Assembly: GCF_030851345.1 (NCBI RefSeq)
Contig: NZ_JALPNU010000008.1
Span: 1 to 64,000, forward strand
DNA length: 64,000 nt
From: Marinifilum sp. D714
GTDB lineage: Bacteria > Bacteroidota > Bacteroidia > Bacteroidales > Marinifilaceae
Direction: 5' to 3'
Under the pieces are notes generated by a model that was not told the DNA's origin, ran no database searches, and saw nothing but the letters and a program-made list of their open reading frames with translations. This document shows positions 26,684 through 37,237 of this stretch, one piece after another. The translations under genes and the position numbers were made by a program. Position 1 is the stretch's first letter. Each line of letters opens with the position of its first letter.

Positions 26684-27799
26684 TTAACAACTCCTGGACT
26701 TGATATACTCCGTAGGGGTAATTTCATGGAATTGCTTGAAAACACGATTGAATGAAGATTTGGAATTGAATCCACAATCGAAAGCCAGGTAAAGTAGGGT
26801 TTTATCTTTGTGAGCTTTTTGATCTATCAGTTGGATGAAATAGTTAATACGATAAGAATTCACAAAATCAGAATAAGATCGATTTGCATTGCGGTTGATT
26901 GCCTGGGATATGATATGTTCTGGCATATCAATCATATCAGACAATTTTCGTAGTGTTAAATCACCATCTTTATACACTTCTTTTGTTTCAATAAAATTGC
27001 AAATTTTCTGAAACTGCTCATCATATGGATTCTCCCCTACTGAATTGCTCCCTGAATTGGTATTCTCAGATTTAGGAATCGCAACGTTATTATTCATAGG
27101 ATATGCAAATATGTAGGAGTACTTACTATAGATATAAACAAATGATATTACGAATACCGATACGATAATATTAATCAGCATTACCTGATCAATTACAAAA
27201 TGAACGCCTAAAACACCTAGTAATTTTATCAGGAAAACTGCCGAAAGCAATATTATTACACCATTTCCAATACTACTGATCCATTTTAACCGATACGGAT
27301 TTCCTCCTAAAACTGTCTCACTTTTCTGAACTTTTAAGATCATTAAGTAACCGACTACCACGTAGGCCAAAATGATCAAGAATTTCATATAAACAGAAAT
27401 AATGGCATAGATATTATCGGAATGAGAACAACCACCTTCCCCAAGACAATCTACCAATCCTAATGATTTGGTAGTTGTTTTGTACCCCATATACACAGCA
27501 AAAGGAATAAGGTGTAATAAATGCTTCTTGCAAAAACCAAAGTTTGGGTCGACAAGACTTAAAATATAAAAATAGAAAACGGCACCATGCATCACATGAC
27601 TGGCACATGCTAATTCATAAAACCAATGAAAATCGTGAAATAGATTCTGTGAAGATAAAAAGAAGGTTAGTTCAGCTATAGCAACAAGAAAAAGCCAAAT
27701 GGTAAAAATCTTATCAGATAAATGGTTTGCCTTACGCGACAGGATAGAAACCATAAAAAACCCCAATATGGCCAAACAAATCACAAACAAATAATCCAT
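26684..27799 (-). CDS. Membrane-bound AraC-family regulator
   Basis: The 371-residue protein has about seven N-terminal membrane helices (residues 1-225) and a C-terminal AraC-type DNA-binding domain (about 265-371). The DNA-binding part shows LRKLSDMIDMPEHIISQAIN in the first helix-turn-helix and YLAFDCGFNSKSSFNRVFK, then TPTEYIKSR, in the second. Such 7TM-AraC proteins are common in Bacteroidota, where the membrane part is assumed to sense a ligand or envelope state. It lies upstream of, and in the same direction as, the polyferredoxin-SusCD operon, so it may control that operon (inference). A 21/22-bp repeat array lies directly downstream. Confidence 0.85.
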   Translation of the reverse strand: MDYLFVICLAILGFFMVSILSRKANHLSDKIFTIWLFLVAIAELTFFLSSQNLFHDFHWFYELACASHVMHGAVFYFYILSLVDPNFGFCKKHLLHLIPFAVYMGYKTTTKSLGLVDCLGEGGCSHSDNIYAIISVYMKFLIILAYVVVGYLMILKVQKSETVLGGNPYRLKWISSIGNGVIILLSAVFLIKLLGVLGVHFVIDQVMLINIIVSVFVISFVYIYSKYSYIFAYPMNNNVAIPKSENTNSGSNSVGENPYDEQFQKICNFIETKEVYKDGDLTLRKLSDMIDMPEHIISQAINRNANRSYSDFVNSYRINYFIQLIDQKAHKDKTLLYLAFDCGFNSKSSFNRVFKQFHEITPTEYIKSRSC

Positions 27800-28371
27800 A
27801 CTCTACCACCTCCTCTTAATAACTGCTATCCTTATTTGATAAGCAATTTTACCTATTTTTAAGCATTTTAACAACTTAAAACACAAATTCCAGACATACA
27901 TAACACCCGATAGATCAAGCTTATAAAAACATAATTTGTGATTTTTTGAACAATCTTATATTTATAAGATCCACAGATAAGTTTACCCACAAAAAGCATG
28001 TAAACTTGTCGTTATAAGTTGTATGTGTAAGTAATTTTTTTTACGGATATTTGGTATTACCAATTTTATTTCCAATTATTTTTTACAATAATTCCATAAA
28101 TAAGCATAGGTGTAATGTTTGATAAATTAGAATAACTATAAATTATTTTTAAGAAATTTTTAACACATCTATCAGTAAAGGAGGAAATTATCCATGATAT
28201 CAAACAGAATTCTCAGTTAGGTTTGGTGACCACACTTTATCCAAAGCAAGATAAATTGAAGAAGGGGAAAGAATAAAATAAATAACATTTTATCACGCTG
28301 AATATCACCACAATAAAATCATTCTAATAATTTTTTCAATCGTTTACAGTAGAAATTCAAAATATTTCATT
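27800..28371. other. A/T-rich divergent spacer with an 18-bp palindrome
   Basis: This spacer separates the AraC-type gene (minus) from the thiamine operon (plus). The one clear structure is ATCTTATA-TT-TATAAGAT (27953-27970), an 18-bp palindrome that could be an operator, perhaps for the AraC-type regulator. I see no open frame, RNA gene or repeat in the remainder. Confidence 0.45.
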
Positions 28372-28379
28372 TAAGTTTG
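28372..28379 (+). promoter_or_regulatory. Predicted -7 element of the thiamine operon
   Basis: TAAGTTTG fits the Bacteroidota -7 consensus TAnnTTTG. Transcription would begin near 28386, just before the riboswitch. No good -33 element is visible. Confidence 0.45.
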
Positions 28380-28391
28380 TCAACATTATTA

Positions 28392-28460
28392 ACAAGGGGT
28401 GCCTGTAACGGCTGAGATTATACCCTATGAACCTGGGCAAGTAATGCTGCCAAGGGATGT
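28392..28460 (+). promoter_or_regulatory. TPP riboswitch (THI element)
   Basis: The segment shows the conserved THI-box cores in order: GGGGTGCC, GGCTGAGA, TACCC, GAACCTGG and AAGTAATGCTG, then AAGGGATGT. The outer ACA and TGT close helix P1. It lies 38 bp before thiS. TPP binding would lower expression of the operon. No terminator hairpin follows, so control may act on translation initiation. Confidence 0.95.
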
Positions 28461-28498
28461 ATGTATCTCCTGTTTCTACTCCTGCAATCTTTTTTAAA

Positions 28499-28702
28499 AT
28501 GAACATTTTTTGTAATGGTAATCCAATTGCTTTGGATGATTGTACTTCGCTATTTACACTACTATCGGTGACTGAATACGTGAACCAAAAAGGTATTGCA
28601 GTGGCTGTGAACAATTGTGTAATCAAAAAACAGGATTGGGAATCTCACCAACTTCAGGAAAACGACAAAGTTTTGATTGTTTCAGCAACCAAAGGAGGAT
28701 GA
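28499..28702 (+). CDS. thiS: Sulfur carrier protein ThiS
   Basis: ThiS is a ubiquitin-like carrier that delivers sulfur, as a C-terminal thiocarboxylate, to thiazole synthase. The 67-residue product begins MNIFCNGNPIALDD and ends ATKGG; the terminal Gly-Gly is the adenylation and sulfur-loading site. Family landmarks such as NQKGIAVAVNNCVIKKQDW (shown here in part: KGIAVAVN, VIKKQDW) and ENDKVLIV are present. The longest frame starts at 28457 inside the riboswitch, so ATG 28499 is preferred. It is the first gene after the TPP riboswitch and is followed 107 bp later by thiC. Confidence 0.92.
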   Translation: MNIFCNGNPIALDDCTSLFTLLSVTEYVNQKGIAVAVNNCVIKKQDWESHQLQENDKVLIVSATKGG

Positions 28703-28797
28703 TTTTTTTAGCAAAAAATCAACAGCTTTATTGGAGAGATAAGCAATACATTATTGTCGTTTAATTGCTCCTTCTTAGATCAAGAAGAATCAATTAA

Positions 28798-30612
<1,815 letters not shown>

Positions 30613-30616
30613 GGAA

Positions 30617-31243
30617 ATGGATTTGAGTTTGATATCATATCCTGAATTTTTTAAAGGGGAAACCGTAATTGTTTCCTCTTTACTGGATCGTTATAACTTT
30701 ACCTTTCATCTTCGTAAACCTGAAGCTTCGGAACAGGAATTGATTGATTACCTGGATGAAATCCCGGAAGCGCTGCATGCAAAAATTGTATTGCACAACG
30801 AAACAGAAGTCTTTTCAAACTTCAAGCTGAAGGGAATGCATTTCTCGGGAGCAAAAAGAGAGCATGCAAAACAGTTTACAACAGGTATCCGAAAAGGAAC
30901 CTCATGTCATTCCATTCGGGAAATCAAATCTTTAGACAAGGCATTCGACTATGTTTATTTGAGTCCGCTTTTTGAAAGCATTTCAAAACCAGGATACCAG
31001 GGAAATCTGAATATGGAAGAAATTAAGATGTTTCTGAAAGAATCCAGATCAATCCAAATCTATGCACTTGGAGGCATAGAGACAAGCAAGGTATCAACAG
31101 TAAAAGAATTGCAATTCGATGGGCTTGTTGTATTGGGAGCAGTTTGGACGAGAGATCCATTTAAAAATCAAGATTTGATATCATCAAATTTCAGAGAAAT
31201 ACATTCAACAATTCATAACTTATATGAAAAGAGCAATTCCTAA
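30617..31243 (+). CDS. TenI/ThiE-like TIM-barrel protein
   Basis: This 208-residue protein belongs to the ThiE/TenI superfamily: FHLRKPEASEQEL, GMHFSG, GTSCHSI, YVYLSPLFESISKPGYQG, IYALGGI. It lacks the IINDxxDIA stretch that ThiE uses for pyrophosphate and pyrimidine binding; LHNETEVFSNFKLKG stands there instead. TenI in Bacillus subtilis isomerises the thiazole carboxylate tautomer, so a helper role to ThiG is more likely than a second thiamine-phosphate synthase. The frame is open back to 30449 inside thiC, but ATG 30617 lies 4 bp after the thiC stop. It overlaps thiE by 20 bp. Confidence 0.75.
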   Translation: MDLSLISYPEFFKGETVIVSSLLDRYNFTFHLRKPEASEQELIDYLDEIPEALHAKIVLHNETEVFSNFKLKGMHFSGAKREHAKQFTTGIRKGTSCHSIREIKSLDKAFDYVYLSPLFESISKPGYQGNLNMEEIKMFLKESRSIQIYALGGIETSKVSTVKELQFDGLVVLGAVWTRDPFKNQDLISSNFREIHSTIHNLYEKSNS

Positions 31244-31832
31244 AATTCAATACATAACACAAGATCATCCAAAATTATCTCATTCTGATCAAGCGCGACT
31301 GGCTTTTGAACAAGGAATGGAAGCTGTGCAAATTAGAATGAAAGATAGTTGCTCGCATGATATCTTAAAAGAAGCTGCCCTGGCTTTGAAATACGCCAAT
31401 CAATTTAATCGCACTTTAATCATTAACGATTCCATAGATATCGCTAAAGAAATTGGTGCTCATGCTGTTCATCTGGGATTAAATGATACGACTATTAATG
31501 AAGCAAGAAAAATTTTAGGTGATGATATCATCATTGGAGGAACTGCCAATACAATGGAGGATATTCTTCTTCAAAGATCAAGAGGTGCAGATTATATTGG
31601 ACTGGGCCCATACAGACACACCACTACCAAAAAGAATTTAAGTCCCATAGTAGGAGTTGATGGATACAAGGAAATCATCAAACAGATGAATGAAAAGAAG
31701 ATCCATATTCCAATAATTGCCGTTGGTGGAATCCTATTGGATGAAATTGAAATGCTAAGCAAAGAAGGACTGTATGGAGTTGCCATTTCTGGAGCTTTAT
31801 TAAAAACACTAAACAACCAAACTCATGAATGA
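31224..31832 (+). CDS. thiE: Thiamine-phosphate synthase ThiE
   Basis: ThiE joins the pyrimidine pyrophosphate and the thiazole phosphate to make thiamine phosphate. The 202-residue product keeps the family pattern: [27 protein letters not shown] (the ND and D residues bind substrate and Mg2+), [28 protein letters not shown] and PIIAVGGI. It overlaps the TenI-like gene by 20 bp and thiG by 8 bp, indicating tight translational coupling. Compared with its neighbour it retains all catalytic landmarks, so it is the real synthase. Confidence 0.9.
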   Translation: MKRAIPKIQYITQDHPKLSHSDQARLAFEQGMEAVQIRMKDSCSHDILKEAALALKYANQFNRTLIINDSIDIAKEIGAHAVHLGLNDTTINEARKILGDDIIIGGTANTMEDILLQRSRGADYIGLGPYRHTTTKKNLSPIVGVDGYKEIIKQMNEKKIHIPIIAVGGILLDEIEMLSKEGLYGVAISGALLKTLNNQTHE

Positions 31833-32601
31833 TTTAAAATTAGGAGATAAAATATTCAAATCTCGTTTGTTCACAGGAACCGGAAAGTTCAGTTCAAACG
31901 AAATCATGAAACAAGCCATTGAAGCTTCCGGATCGGAACTGGTAACCATGGCACTAAAAAGAATTGACATTGAAGATGCCAATGACAACATGTTGCAGCA
32001 TTTAAATGTTCCTGGAGTTAATTTGTTACCAAACACTTCTGGAGTGCGAAATGCAAAAGAAGCCATATTTGCAGCTCAATTGGCACGAGAAGCGCTGGAA
32101 ACCAACTGGCTTAAATTGGAAATTCATCCCGATCCCAAATACCTACTTCCTGATGGAGAAGAAACTTTAAAAGCAGCCGAAGAATTGGTGAAACTAGGAT
32201 TTCATGTTTTACCCTATGTACAAGCTGATCCTGTTCTTTGTAAAAAACTGGAAGAGGTTGGAACTGCAGCTGTAATGCCTTTAGGATCTCCAATTGGTTC
32301 AAACAATGGCTTGCAAACCATCGATTTCTTGAAAATCATCATTGAACAAAGCAATGTGCCGGTAGTGGTTGATGCGGGAATTGGAGCTCCTTCTCATGCT
32401 GCAGCTGCCATGGAACTTGGTGCCGATGCTGTGCTTGTAAACACTGCAATCGCTGTATCTCCAAACCCGGTAGAAATGGCAAAAGCATTCAAAATGGCTG
32501 TAGAAGCAGGAAGAATGGCTTATGAAGCAAAGTTAGCAGAACGATCGGTTGGTGCCAATGCCAGCAGTCCTTTAACTGCTTTTCTTGATGATTTGGACTA
32601 A
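31825..32601 (+). CDS. thiG: Thiazole synthase ThiG
   Basis: ThiG condenses dehydroglycine, deoxyxylulose phosphate and ThiS thiocarboxylate into the thiazole ring. The 258-residue TIM barrel shows [10 protein letters not shown] at the start, [10 protein letters not shown] (the Lys is in the usual Schiff-base region), [28 protein letters not shown] and [20 protein letters not shown]. Length is normal. It overlaps thiE by 8 bp and precedes thiH by 18 bp; ThiG and ThiH form a complex in Escherichia coli. Confidence 0.95.
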   Translation: MNDLKLGDKIFKSRLFTGTGKFSSNEIMKQAIEASGSELVTMALKRIDIEDANDNMLQHLNVPGVNLLPNTSGVRNAKEAIFAAQLAREALETNWLKLEIHPDPKYLLPDGEETLKAAEELVKLGFHVLPYVQADPVLCKKLEEVGTAAVMPLGSPIGSNNGLQTIDFLKIIIEQSNVPVVVDAGIGAPSHAAAAMELGADAVLVNTAIAVSPNPVEMAKAFKMAVEAGRMAYEAKLAERSVGANASSPLTAFLDDLD

Positions 32602-32619
32602 TCAACTAATCTTACACTT

Positions 32620-33732
32620 ATGAGTTTCTATAACGAAATACAAAAATACAATTGGGAAGAAGTCAGGAAACAGATCTACTCAAAAACGGAAGCTGATGTA
32701 AAAAGAGCTCTGGAAAAAGAGAAAATTGATTTGCAAGATTTTCAAGCGCTTATTTCACCTGCTGCTACTACTTATTTGGAAGCCATGGCACAAAAAAGCA
32801 AACAGCTCACTCAAAAGCGATTTGGCAAGTGCATCCAAATGTACATTCCTTTGTACATCTCAAACTCTTGCACCAACACTTGCGTTTATTGTGGATTCAA
32901 TCACAAAAATAAATTTGATCGCAAAATCCTGACCTCTAACGAGATTAAACAGGAAGCTGAAGAGATTAAAAAGTTAGGTTTTGAACACATTCTATTGGTA
33001 AGTGGTGAAGATCAAAAAAACTGCGGATGCGATTATATTGGGGAAATGATGGATAGCATAAAAGATCAATTCTCATTGATTTCGCTTGAAGCACAACCTT
33101 TATCAACAGATGAGTATGAGAAATTGACTCACAAGGGATTGAATACAGTTTACATTTATCAGGAAACTTACAACGAAGCCAATTACAAAAAATATCATCC
33201 GGCAGGGAAAAAATCGAATTACCAATACCGCTTGGAAACTCCTGACAGATTGGGGGAAGCCAGTGTGCACAAGATTGGCTTGGGTTGTTTGCTTGGATTA
33301 GAAGATTGGCGCGTTGATACTTTCTTTACCGCACTTCACCTTCAGTATCTTGAGAAAAAATTCTGGAAGAGTAAATATTCCATCTCCTTCCCTCGTCTTC
33401 GTCCTCACGCCGGTGGATTTCAGCCTAATTATGAAACCACTCAAAAGGACTTGGCACAGTTGATCACTGCATATCGGATCTTGAATCATCATGTTGAGAT
33501 TTCATTATCAACACGTGAAAGCGAAGAGTTCAGGGACAATATGCTACAACTGGGTGCTACATCATTTAGTGCCGGCTCTAAAACCAATCCGGGTGGATAT
33601 TCGAACAAGGAAGAATCATTAGAGCAATTCTCAATCAATGATGATCGTAGCCCTTCTGAAATTGCAAAAATGATTCAATCCAAAGGATATGAAGTAGTTT
33701 GGAAGGACTGGGACAATTTTATGCAACTGTAA
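32620..33732 (+). CDS. thiH: 2-iminoacetate synthase ThiH
   Basis: ThiH is a radical-SAM lyase that cleaves tyrosine to dehydroglycine and p-cresol for ThiG. The 370-residue protein has the cluster motif CTNTCVYCGF (CX3CX2C, about residue 86), preceded by YIPLYISNS. Other landmarks are LLVSGED, ETYNEANY, HKIGLGCLLGLEDWR and SFPRLRPHAG. Using ThiH rather than the oxygen-dependent ThiO suits an anaerobic or facultative lifestyle. It sits between thiG and thiF in one transcript, with thiF 4 bp away. Confidence 0.95.
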   Translation: MSFYNEIQKYNWEEVRKQIYSKTEADVKRALEKEKIDLQDFQALISPAATTYLEAMAQKSKQLTQKRFGKCIQMYIPLYISNSCTNTCVYCGFNHKNKFDRKILTSNEIKQEAEEIKKLGFEHILLVSGEDQKNCGCDYIGEMMDSIKDQFSLISLEAQPLSTDEYEKLTHKGLNTVYIYQETYNEANYKKYHPAGKKSNYQYRLETPDRLGEASVHKIGLGCLLGLEDWRVDTFFTALHLQYLEKKFWKSKYSISFPRLRPHAGGFQPNYETTQKDLAQLITAYRILNHHVEISLSTRESEEFRDNMLQLGATSFSAGSKTNPGGYSNKEESLEQFSINDDRSPSEIAKMIQSKGYEVVWKDWDNFMQL

Positions 33733-33736
33733 CCAT

Positions 33737-34438
33737 ATGAACGAAATTCAAAGAGAACGATACAACAGACACATCATTCTGTCTGAAATTGGCGAAAAAG
33801 GACAGGAAAAATTATTGAATGCAAAAATATTGGTAGTAGGTGCCGGAGGTTTAGGAGCTCCGGTCCTTCAATACCTTGTGGCTGCAGGAGTGGGTAACAT
33901 TGGTATTGTTGATGCTGATAATGTAAGTCTTTCCAACCTTCAAAGACAAATCCTTTACCGAGAAAATGAAATTGGTAAATCGAAAGCTGAGCAAGCCAAA
34001 GCAACATTAAATCAATTGAATTCTGATGTGAAAATATACTGCTATCCAGTCATGCTGGATGATGATAATGCACATGAAATCATTTCTAAATATGATATTG
34101 TAGTAGGTGCAACGGATAATTTTAACTCACGAAAATGCATTGATAAGGTGACAAAAAAACAAGGAAAAGCATTTGTTCATGCATCCATTGGAGAATTCGA
34201 AGGGCAAGTTGCTGTCTTTAATTATAAAAATGGACCCTCCTATCTCGATTTGTTTCCTGAAACACCAGAGGAAGCAAGCCTCCCATTGGGAGTTTTGGGC
34301 GTTTTGCCCGGAATCATAGGCAGTATGCAAGCTTGTGAGACAATTAAAATCATTCTTGAAATTGGTGAAGTTCTATCAGGAAAATTAATGGTTTATGATG
34401 CACTAACGCATGATACTAACATCATACGATTTTCATAG
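33737..34438 (+). CDS. thiF: ThiF/MoeB-family adenylyltransferase lacking conserved cysteines
   Basis: ThiF adenylates the C-terminal glycine of ThiS before sulfur transfer. The ATP-binding half is intact: RYNRHIILSEIG, GAGGLGAPVLQYL, DADNVSLSNLQRQ, GATDNF. The loop that normally carries a CxxC zinc pair and the persulfide cysteine reads GPSYLDLFPETPEEASLPLG; the usual Cys residues are absent and the segment is shortened. The 233-residue protein has only three Cys (about 100, 133 and 204), none in the expected places, and it ends without a second zinc CxxC. Adenylation should work, while sulfur transfer must use another route. It ends the thiamine operon. Confidence 0.85.
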   Translation: MNEIQRERYNRHIILSEIGEKGQEKLLNAKILVVGAGGLGAPVLQYLVAAGVGNIGIVDADNVSLSNLQRQILYRENEIGKSKAEQAKATLNQLNSDVKIYCYPVMLDDDNAHEIISKYDIVVGATDNFNSRKCIDKVTKKQGKAFVHASIGEFEGQVAVFNYKNGPSYLDLFPETPEEASLPLGVLGVLPGIIGSMQACETIKIILEIGEVLSGKLMVYDALTHDTNIIRFS

Positions 34439-34572
34439 TGACATTTGAACAATGCGATCTTCCGGGAATAAATAATCATACCTCGAAGATGGCATCTTAG
34501 ATTTTCTGTAGTAATTCTTAAACCAGTTGTCAATATTTGCGTATAGAGAAATTGATATCAAATGATGGTTTC

Positions 34573-36702
34573 ATGAATAAATTTATCCTACTGTTTCTTT
34601 TAATAGGTTTAAGCCTTTCAAATTATAGTACAGCCCAAAATAAAGTAGATAGCTTAAACAAGCTACTTTCTACCACTAAGGATGACCAAAAAGCTGACAT
34701 TTACAGCCAGTTGGCTAAAGAATATTATTACAAGGATTTGAAGCAGCTAATTTTTTATGCTCGCAAAGCAGATTCCTTGGCAGTAATTTATCAAATTGAT
34801 TCAACAAGAATTAAGGCTTTGAATCATTTGTGTTATGCTTATATAAATTCAGGAAAAAGAAAACAAGCGCTGGATTTTAATAATAAAGCTTTAACAATAG
34901 CTAAAGAAAAAAGACTGATAAAAGAGACTTACTATGCAACCTATTTTAAAGGGTATTATTATTATTCGGGAGGAGTTGCTGATAGTTCTTTTGTTTATCT
35001 GGGTAAAGCTTACAATGGAGCTTCCCTAATGAATGATCCATTTTTAAAGTTAAGATGTTTAAATATTATAGCTGCCAATTATCTCAACCAAGGAGATTAT
35101 AATAAAGCATTGAACAAATTCACCTGTGCTTATCATATTGCCGATAGTATTAAAAATGAAAAGCAACTGCTTAATATATCACTAAACATTGGTACAACCC
35201 TACTTTACAATGAAGATTTAGAACAGGCAATTCAATATTTTGAAAAGGTACTTGCACTTTCTGACCTGAATCAAATGAATATAGCTGTCGCTACTGCCTA
35301 TAATAACATTGGAGCATGTTACAGTAGAATGGCAGATCATGAAAAAGCCATAAGCTACTTCGAAAAAGCATTACCTGCATTCATAAGACTTAATAATCGT
35401 TTTCAGATTGCTCAAGCATATGCAAATCTTGGGCAGTCTAACTACTTTTTAAATAACATAGAGGATGCAAGTTATTACTTAAATGAAGCTGTTAAGATTA
35501 ACCGGGAAAACAATTTATCCAATCAGCTCATTGTCAATTTAATTATTCTAGCGCGCTTACAAATAATAAAAAAGGAGTTTGCCAAGGCAAAAGAATCATT
35601 ACAAGAAGCCAAGGAACTAAGCAAAACATACAATATCAATTACAATAAAAGTGATTTATTAAAAGCTTATAGTTATTATTATTCCAGTGTAAATAATTTT
35701 GAAAAAGCCTTAGAATATAAAGAGCTTGAATTGATTCACAGAGACAGTATTTTCAATGAAAGCAAACAAAAGCAAATTGCTGAGCTAGAAACCAAATTTA
35801 AAACTCAGCTAAAAGAAAAAGAAAATGAAAACTTAAAAAAAGATTTATCCTTACAGCAATTAAATACTTCCAAACAAACACAAATTAGAAATTTTCTAAT
35901 TGCGTTCGCTTTTCTGGTTATCGTTTTAATTGGTATCCTTCTTAACAGAGCAAGAATTAAGAAAATAGCTCATCAAATCATTGAACAACAGAAAAATGAA
36001 CTTGAAGTTTCCAATACAACAAAGGATAAACTATTTTCAATTATTGCACACGATTTAAGATCCCCTTTTAATACAATTATTGGATTTAGTGACTTTCTCC
36101 ATAATGATTACGACAGCTTAAATGATCATGAAAGAAAATTACAGATTTTAGATATCAAAAATGCCTCACATAGTGCGTTTAACCTATTGGAAAACCTTTT
36201 AACTTGGGCAAGAATTCAGCAAGGAAATATCAAAGTAAAACCTGAAATTCTACCTTTAAACAAGCTCATCGAAACATCTGTGAACAATTATATGAGCTCA
36301 GCAAAATTAAAGGAGATTGAATTAAATTATGAATACAGTAATCTACTAAGTGTCATTGCAGATCAATATTCTATAGAATTGATATTAGGAAATCTTGTTA
36401 GCAATGCTATTAAATTTACTCCTTTCGGAGGTTCCATATCGATTTCAAGCGAAATACAAAATGATATGGCTGTTGTAAAAGTAAAAGATTCTGGCACTGG
36501 TCTTTCGGATGAAGCTGCCGAGAAAATCTTTAAAAAAGGTGAAGCCTATACGTCAACAGGAACCAATCAGGAAAAAGGTTCAGGACTAGGTCTTGTTCTC
36601 TGTAAAGAATTTATAGAAATGAACGGAGGAGAAATATGGTTTTGCAATGACTCTCAGAAAGGTGCATGCTTTGCATTTTCGTTCCCATTATATCAAGAGT
36701 AG
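34573..36702 (+). CDS. TPR-containing sensor histidine kinase
   Basis: This 709-residue kinase has a signal peptide (MNKFILLFLLIGLSLSNYST) and a periplasmic array of about seven tetratricopeptide repeats (for example ATAYNNIGACYSRMADHEKA). A coiled coil, one membrane helix (FLIAFAFLVIVLIGILL) and a second coiled coil follow. The cytoplasmic part has HisKA (SIIAHDLRSPFNTI; phospho-accepting His near 490) and HATPase_c domains (LILGNLVSNAIKF, VKDSGTGLS, GSGLGLVLCKEFIE). The longest frame uses TTG 34537; ATG 34573 opens the signal peptide. There is no response regulator beside it, so it is an orphan kinase. It is separated from thiF by 134 bp. Confidence 0.88.
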   Translation: MNKFILLFLLIGLSLSNYSTAQNKVDSLNKLLSTTKDDQKADIYSQLAKEYYYKDLKQLIFYARKADSLAVIYQIDSTRIKALNHLCYAYINSGKRKQALDFNNKALTIAKEKRLIKETYYATYFKGYYYYSGGVADSSFVYLGKAYNGASLMNDPFLKLRCLNIIAANYLNQGDYNKALNKFTCAYHIADSIKNEKQLLNISLNIGTTLLYNEDLEQAIQYFEKVLALSDLNQMNIAVATAYNNIGACYSRMADHEKAISYFEKALPAFIRLNNRFQIAQAYANLGQSNYFLNNIEDASYYLNEAVKINRENNLSNQLIVNLIILARLQIIKKEFAKAKESLQEAKELSKTYNINYNKSDLLKAYSYYYSSVNNFEKALEYKELELIHRDSIFNESKQKQIAELETKFKTQLKEKENENLKKDLSLQQLNTSKQTQIRNFLIAFAFLVIVLIGILLNRARIKKIAHQIIEQQKNELEVSNTTKDKLFSIIAHDLRSPFNTIIGFSDFLHNDYDSLNDHERKLQILDIKNASHSAFNLLENLLTWARIQQGNIKVKPEILPLNKLIETSVNNYMSSAKLKEIELNYEYSNLLSVIADQYSIELILGNLVSNAIKFTPFGGSISISSEIQNDMAVVKVKDSGTGLSDEAAEKIFKKGEAYTSTGTNQEKGSGLGLVLCKEFIEMNGGEIWFCNDSQKGACFAFSFPLYQE

Positions 36703-36709
36703 TAAATAA

Positions 36710-36738
36710 AAAGCCATTAAAATTGTATTAATGGCTTT
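36710..36738. terminator. Bidirectional terminator
   Basis: AAAGCCATTAA (36710-36720) pairs perfectly with TTAATGGCTTT (36728-36738). It lies between the converging kinase and DUF1971 genes and can serve both. Confidence 0.8.
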
Positions 36739-36753
36739 CCTATTATCTTTTGA

Positions 36754-37137
36754 TTATAAAAAATCTTGTCCCGGTCTTTTCTTCTCTTCTGGGTGTTTTA
36801 CATCAATCACTTTATCCAATAAAGTATAAAACTCCACTCTAAACTTTACCGGTCCGGTTATTACTACATGATGATATCTTTCAGGATAAATCACAATCGG
36901 ATGTTGCGGGTCAGCATCTAAAGCAGGTCCTTCTTCATCTTCCCATACATATTGGCAATGCCCCTCTTCTACCACCAACAAACCAATTTTACCTTTGGGG
37001 GCTAAATGTGATTTTAGTATGGCAGGCTTTACTGTCTCCTCACTCATACTAGGAGTGCTACCCACTTTTATTGCACCTTTTGGCAATTCTTCATTTTGGT
37101 AATTCATAAGCTTAGCATTAAAAATCATTTTACTCAA
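36754..37137 (-). CDS. DUF1971 cupin-like protein
   Basis: The 127-residue protein matches the DUF1971 pattern: STPSMSEETVKPAILKSH (PTP...F...P.G.L..H), IGLLVVEEG, YVWEDEEGP, HPIVIYPERYHHVVITGP and KFRVEFYTL. The fold is a small cupin; some homologues are annotated as tellurite-resistance or TehB-like, with weak support. The His pair in RYHHV and the His of KSHLAP are candidates for metal binding. It stands alone, convergent with the kinase gene. A second possible start, MIFNAK, lies three codons in. Confidence 0.75.
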   Translation of the reverse strand: MSKMIFNAKLMNYQNEELPKGAIKVGSTPSMSEETVKPAILKSHLAPKGKIGLLVVEEGHCQYVWEDEEGPALDADPQHPIVIYPERYHHVVITGPVKFRVEFYTLLDKVIDVKHPEEKKRPGQDFL

Positions 37138-37189
37138 AACTAGTTTTTATCAGCCAAACAACATATACCTACTTGTAGTGATTTTAAAA

Positions 37190-37221
37190 GAAAAACGCCA
37201 TTGATGAATTTCAATGGCGTT
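37190..37221 (-). terminator. Rho-independent terminator
   Basis: On the minus strand AACGCCATTGA pairs with its complement (37194-37204 with 37211-37221), followed by TTTTCTTTT. It ends the DUF885-like gene. Confidence 0.85.
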
Positions 37222-37237
37222 GTATGATTGTTTCTAG

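Noticed and set aside
28457-28498. thiS start at ATG 28457
   Set aside because: The codon lies within the last helix of the TPP riboswitch; ATG 28499 gives a normal ThiS start.
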